DNA from: Stenogyne calaminthoides
Lineage: Eukaryota; Streptophyta; Magnoliopsida; Lamiales; Lamiaceae
DNA length: 64,000 nucleotides
Direction of reading: 5' to 3'
Assembly: GCA_037126765.1 (NCBI GenBank)
Contig: JBBCBC010000035.1
Location: 3,534,001-3,598,000 of the forward strand
In this document: positions 59,901 through 64,000 of the stretch, piece by piece
Numbering within the stretch: the stretch's first letter is position 1
Layout: the number at the start of each line of letters is the position of its first letter
Notes under the pieces: model-generated
The model's database searches: none
What the model was told of the DNA's origin: nothing
Seen by the model: the letters and a program-made list of their open reading frames with translations, nothing else
Program-made: the position numbers and the translations under genes

Positions 59901-60712
59901 AAGGACAAACGGAGGTGAAAATGCAAATTTGATTTCTCGAAACCCTTCAGAGAAATTGGCACCGCAAGGACAGCGCGTAGGTGGTACGCGACATATGGTT
60001 GGACTAGTTTACGGCGTGTGATATCAAAAAGTGTCCAGATCATCATTGCAAGAGTGTCACATCACGCCGACTTAGGGAATCGAGGCTACTCTTCGGTTTC
60101 CCGAGATTAAGTTTTGGCGGAAGCACACATCCCAAGACTTGACTTGATCACAGTGGATCAGATTGGATCAACAGAAATTTGATCAGATGAGAGACTGATC
60201 AGATAAGGAGGATCAGTTGAGTATGGTACCTCAACTAATCAGACAGATCAGTCAAGAATTGATAAGAGACAACAGTTGAAGGGGGACCGTTAACTGATCA
60301 GATAGGATCAGAAGGAGACTTATCAGATATGAGGGACATTGTTGGGAAATGCAAGGGTCAAACAGAAACTAAGATCAACAGAATTCAGTCAGATCTTCTG
60401 CTACAAGTGGTATTGACTGATTACAACATCAGTCAACCAGATACACATTTATGTTTCTTTGCTTTACTGATTACTTATCTAAAATTATCTGATAATATAT
60501 GTTTTTACTGTGCACATACTTTTGTGATGCATGCCCTGCAAATCATTTAATGCGGACGTGGGGTATATGTATTAATTCCTATTAAATGTGTTTTTAAAAT
60601 CCAAAAGGCAATCGCGCGTGCATACCCTGACCACACGATCAAAACCGCTAAATCTGAGTCGTGTTTTGTTTTTAAAGGTTTGATTTTCCGGTCTCGATTT
60701 TCCCTCCTTCCT

Positions 60713-60718
60713 TATATA
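60713..60718 (+). promoter_or_regulatory. TATA box upstream of envelope-like gene, element 4
   Basis: TATATA in ccttatatagagg, 349 bp before the ATG at 61067, with equivalents in all three sibling elements. It suggests that the envelope-like gene has its own promoter rather than relying only on the LTR. Confidence 0.55.
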
Positions 60719-61066
60719 GAGGATTTGTCAAAAACCCTTCCAAAGTACTCTTCTCAAAAATTCTTGCGATTTACACTCTGCAAATACAATTACCTTTCTG
60801 CAATTCAAAGCATTTCTTACGATTCAACTTATTTCAAAATCGAAAAGCGGAATCTGATAATTACTGATTATTTAATGAGTTAGTTTCCTAAATCCATTGA
60901 TCATATAGATTATGAATGTCTATTTTATCATGTGTTATGTCTTATCAATTCTTGGTATCTGTGTGTTTCTAACAAAAAGAAATCCATCGATTAATAGGTC
61001 TGATAATCAAATATGTGATATGTTTATGATTATGCACAAATCTTAATCGAGTCTATGTTGTTGTAG

Positions 61067-64000
61067 ATGGCCACTCACGGATTGGGCAAAATTATGTGTA
61101 ATTATGTGGATTTGGCATCCAAGATTGTTGAAGACAAATATGTAATGTTTGGTGTCACACGGGATCCGGAATCAATGGAGGTGGAACAAATTCTGAGGAG
61201 GTGCGGCCTCGAAAAGTACTGTGCTGCTCACTGCAATCCAGTAATGCAGTATGAGGCACTGAAATTCTTAAGCAAATTGAAGGTGGAGTCTCCTAGAGAT
61301 GAACTGGTTTCATCGATAAATGGACAGGAGATCAGAGTCACAAATGCTGATATCTCTCGTATGTTCAACCTGCCCAAAGGGAAGATCTCTCCTGCTCACT
61401 ACAGAGAGAATGAAGACGAACTGATTAGGAATGAACTCTTCCGAGAGGCTGACAAACACCAGACCGCAAATTTTGTCAGGCCGATGTTGAAAAGGAAATA
61501 CCGACTGTTGTTTGACATTCTGTCAAAAACAATTATGGGCATCTCTTTCAGTCCGGACGGATTAACGGCTGTAAAAATGCATAGTTTGGCTGCTATTATC
61601 GATGGAGCCAAAAATATTAACTGGGCTGGTTTTCTGAAGGCTATTCTGGTCCAAGAGCATGACAAATTTGGAGTTAGTGACCAGAGACAAGTTTTTCTGA
61701 AGAAGAGAATCAGCAATCTCAACAAAGTTGCAGTCATTCTGGCGGACAAAATGTCTAATGCAGAATGGGATCAAAATGGACTAAAGTTCTACAAGGCTTT
61801 TCTCTCAGCCACAACTGCCATCTATGGCCCGACAGATGATGATTAGCGACCCACTCCTCCGAAGACAAGGAAAAATAAGGAGGCTACTACTTCTGCAACT
61901 TATATTCCTCAAAAGAAGAAGAGAAAACTGGTAAAGGCTCAGGAGAAGAGGACAAAGAAAGTAAAACAGGCCCCCATGACTCTTTTCTTGGATGAAGAGT
62001 TAGATGAAGAAGAAGCGACAGATCAGCCTGATGCGCAGAACAGATCAGCTGATAAAACAGAAAGGCAGGCTTCTCAAGTTGAGAGTTCGCCAGAGCAATC
62101 TGAGGGAGGAGCAAGAAACGAGAGATCTCCATCACCTCAATCTCTCGCTCATTCACCACTCAGAATTCTATCTGCTGAGCATATGACTCCTTCTCTTTCA
62201 CCTATTCGCAAACCTGAAAGATCACCTATTCGCGAACACGTAACATCACCTGTGGCAGAACCTGCTACAGAACCACTACTGATTCAGCCAATCAGTCAAC
62301 ATCCCGCTGCTCAGCCGCCACCAGAAACATCTACATCTCACCAACCTGAACCTGATCGTTCTGAACTTTCGATTCCTGAGTCAAGATCATCTAAGACCAT
62401 CACCGGAAAGATGGCCAGGATGAGAATCGAACGAGAAATTGATTAGTTGTACCCGGAAATGGAAGCCCATCCAGTTGTTCTGGAAGAAGTGTTGGAGATC
62501 CTGATCTGGAGAGATCTCCGTTTAAAGAACTTCTCGGATTTCATGATTATTATTGAGAAGATGGGGGGAGCTAAATCGTTTGTGGACTTTGACTTCGACA
62601 TGAAGAAATCTATGCAGGTTGGATCACCAGCTGAACTGATAACTGCTGAGGCGGTCAAAGCCCTGATCCACAGGAAGCTGGGAACAAATGAACGGGTTGA
62701 GTTGGAGACTGTTGAGGACACTCCAAAGGAAGATGATCTCATGACGGATGCAGGAGCTGCTGATGAAAGTGAACCTAGTGCTGCAGTTCATGACCAGTCA
62801 CTGGAGGCACAAACAACTAGAATTGATCAGGTGGTACAAAGTATTCATGCTACACACATCACCACTGATCAGCTTCGGGAGATCAGATCTTGTTTCAAAG
62901 ATCTTCTGAAAGAAGAAGTTGAGGGTGTGTTGGCTAATGAAGTTAGCAACACAATAGCTGATCAGAGGCAGGCTGGCCTCAGAGAAATAAAGGATCAATG
63001 GGAATTTGTTATTTCCCAGATTGAATCGCTCAAAGATCAGTTTTCTCAAACCATGACCAACCTGAGTACTGAGTTTAAGAAGACTGTCAATGAAAAGTTA
63101 GTCCAGGTTGATCAACAACAAGTTTCTCTTCTGATGGTCACTGAAAATCTTGAAATGACTGAAGAAAAACTTGACAAGCTCATTCTTACCCTCTCAATTG
63201 CCGTCGAATCTGCCAAATCCGAGCTGATCTCAAAGATTCAAGATCTAACTACTCATGCTCAAGGTTTATCTGTTACCGATCTGAACAAGGCCATACCAGT
63301 CAGCTTTGGATCTCTGACTTCCCACCTCAATTCTCTTTTTGATCAAGCCAAAAAGGGGGAAGGACAGGTTGAGAAACCAACTGACTTCATCAAAACAACA
63401 GAAGAACTGATTCAGACAGTTGAATCCTATGGCCAAAGACTAGACCATCTAGATCTGTTTGCAAATGAAGTTTCTCAAAAGATGGAGAAGTCAAAGGCAA
63501 GGAAGTTGGCTGCAGGAGTTGGGACTTCAAAATCTGAACCAGCCACTCAAGCTAAGAGAGTCACGAGGAACACAGCAAGCCAGATACAGGCTGATAAGGA
63601 AATGGCAGAGAAACTCTCCAAAGAACAGATTGTTGAAGTAGCTCGTATAAGTGAAGAAGAGAGAAAAGCTGAAAAAATGGCCGAGGCAGAAGGTCTTAAA
63701 AAGAAATATAGATCGAGGGTTAAGAAAGGTCAAGCCGGAAAATCTGGAGCAGAACCTCAGTTACCAGCAAGAGTTGATGAAATCATTCCAAAAACTGCTG
63801 CTCATGCTGATAAATTCGAAGAATGGAATAAGATCAGAGGAGAATGGCTCCTGGATGCATTTGTTCTGGACTTAGTGCCAAAAGAAGAATCACCAGATGA
63901 GGAATTTCTCAACTGGTTGGAGAACAAGCATCCGGATTTTCTGAAGTATCTGGAGAATGAGGCCAGGAAGATAAACGTGAGAATAGCCCATCAAGATTAT
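61067..64000 (+). pseudogene. envelope-like gene of element 4 (two stops, runs off the window)
   Basis: Starts MATHGLGKIMCNYVDLASKIVEDKY. The N-terminal domain (residues 1-260; FLSKLKV, NADISRMFNLPKGKISPAHY, KHQTANFVRPMLKRKYRLLFD, NWAGFLKAILVQEHDKFG) ends in a TAG at 61844. The same frame continues through a basic and then acidic Ser/Pro-rich linker (MTLFLDEELDEEE, VESSPEQSEGGARNE) to a second TAG at 62444. It is then open from 62460 (MEAHPVVLEEVLEIL) to the window end with the coiled-coil and Trp-rich tail seen in element 1. All parts lie in one frame, so only two single-base stops break it. The whole protein would be about 1,040 residues. I see no clear signal peptide or membrane span; a membrane role is not supported by the sequence. 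Confidence 0.85.

Larger units (their letters stand above)
59046..61066. other. pol-env spacer of element 4 with divergent promoter module
   Basis: No sense gene. In order: CTGATCAG-type palindromes (59080-59130), the reversed hairpin pair (59265-59317), a CCCTAAA telomere-like pair (59327-59340), the antisense ORF (59439-59830, minus), its TATA box (59893-59900, minus), more palindromes (60130-60330), the sense TATA box (60713-60718) and a leader of about 350 bp before the envelope-like ATG. The leader contains several ATGs and ends in ttgttgtag next to the ATG, so it may contain an intron. Confidence 0.7.
51405..64000 (+). mobile_element. Sirevirus-like copia retrotransposon, element 4 (5' part)
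   Basis: Plus strand: 5' LTR 51405-52910, primer site, gag-pol 53048-59045, spacer 59046-61066 and envelope-like gene from 61067, which runs off the window. The 3' LTR is not seen. By comparison with element 1, about 65 codons of the envelope-like gene plus a polypurine tract and LTR should follow. Confidence 0.95.

Noticed and set aside
61399..61749. 116-codon minus-strand frame opposite the envelope-like gene of element 4
   Set aside because: Shadow of the sense frame; composition follows the complementary codons and it lacks the promoter seen for the real antisense ORF candidate.

Overview
The window is plant nuclear DNA made almost entirely of long terminal repeat (LTR) retrotransposons of the Ty1/copia superfamily. 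I found no host gene, tRNA, rRNA or CRISPR array. The plant signs are copia pol order (protease, integrase, reverse transcriptase, RNase H), primer sites matching initiator-Met tRNA (TGGTATCAGAGC), an extra envelope-like gene after pol as in the Sirevirus (SIRE/Maximus) lineage, and a plant-type telomere repeat (TTTAGGG). A eudicot is likely, but I cannot name the species.

Layout. (1) 1-2001: the 3' end of an older copia element A, minus strand. (2) 2002-31051: a Sirevirus-like element 1, minus strand, with its 3' LTR at 2002-3565 and a truncated 5' LTR at 29633-31051. Its envelope-like gene is split by element 2. (3) 5614-20182: element 2, same family, minus strand, both LTRs present and flanked by a perfect 5-bp target duplication (CTGGT). 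(4) 31052-42650: element 3 and related pieces, minus strand, starting inside the 5' LTR of element 1. It keeps the envelope-like gene, spacer and pol 3' end, then becomes a chimeric chain of LTRs that have a primer site on one side and a polypurine tract on the other. (5) 42651-44745: a 5'-truncated plus-strand copia pol (element B), followed by an array of about 2.9-kb tandem units (44746-51404). Each unit holds LTR B, an antisense pol fragment and a piece of another LTR. (6) 51405-64000: element 4, Sirevirus-like, plus strand, inserted in the third unit and running off the window, with LTR, primer site, gag, pol, spacer and envelope-like gene.

The most interesting signal is the roughly 2-kb spacer between pol and the envelope-like gene, present in all four Sirevirus-like elements. 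It looks like a divergent promoter module. One TATA box points to the envelope-like gene. A second TATA box, about 800 bp away and on the other strand, points to a small antisense reading frame (about 90 residues in element 1), followed by paired hairpins and a plant-like polyadenylation region.

A second signal concerns sequence quality. Patches of elements 1, 2 and 3 show recurring rule-like differences from sibling copies (AGCA to AAAGA, and CAG/CTG to CG or CCG). These run against normal CpG decay and look more like consensus errors at methylated plant CHG/CHH sites than evolution, so part of the apparent ORF decay may be artificial.
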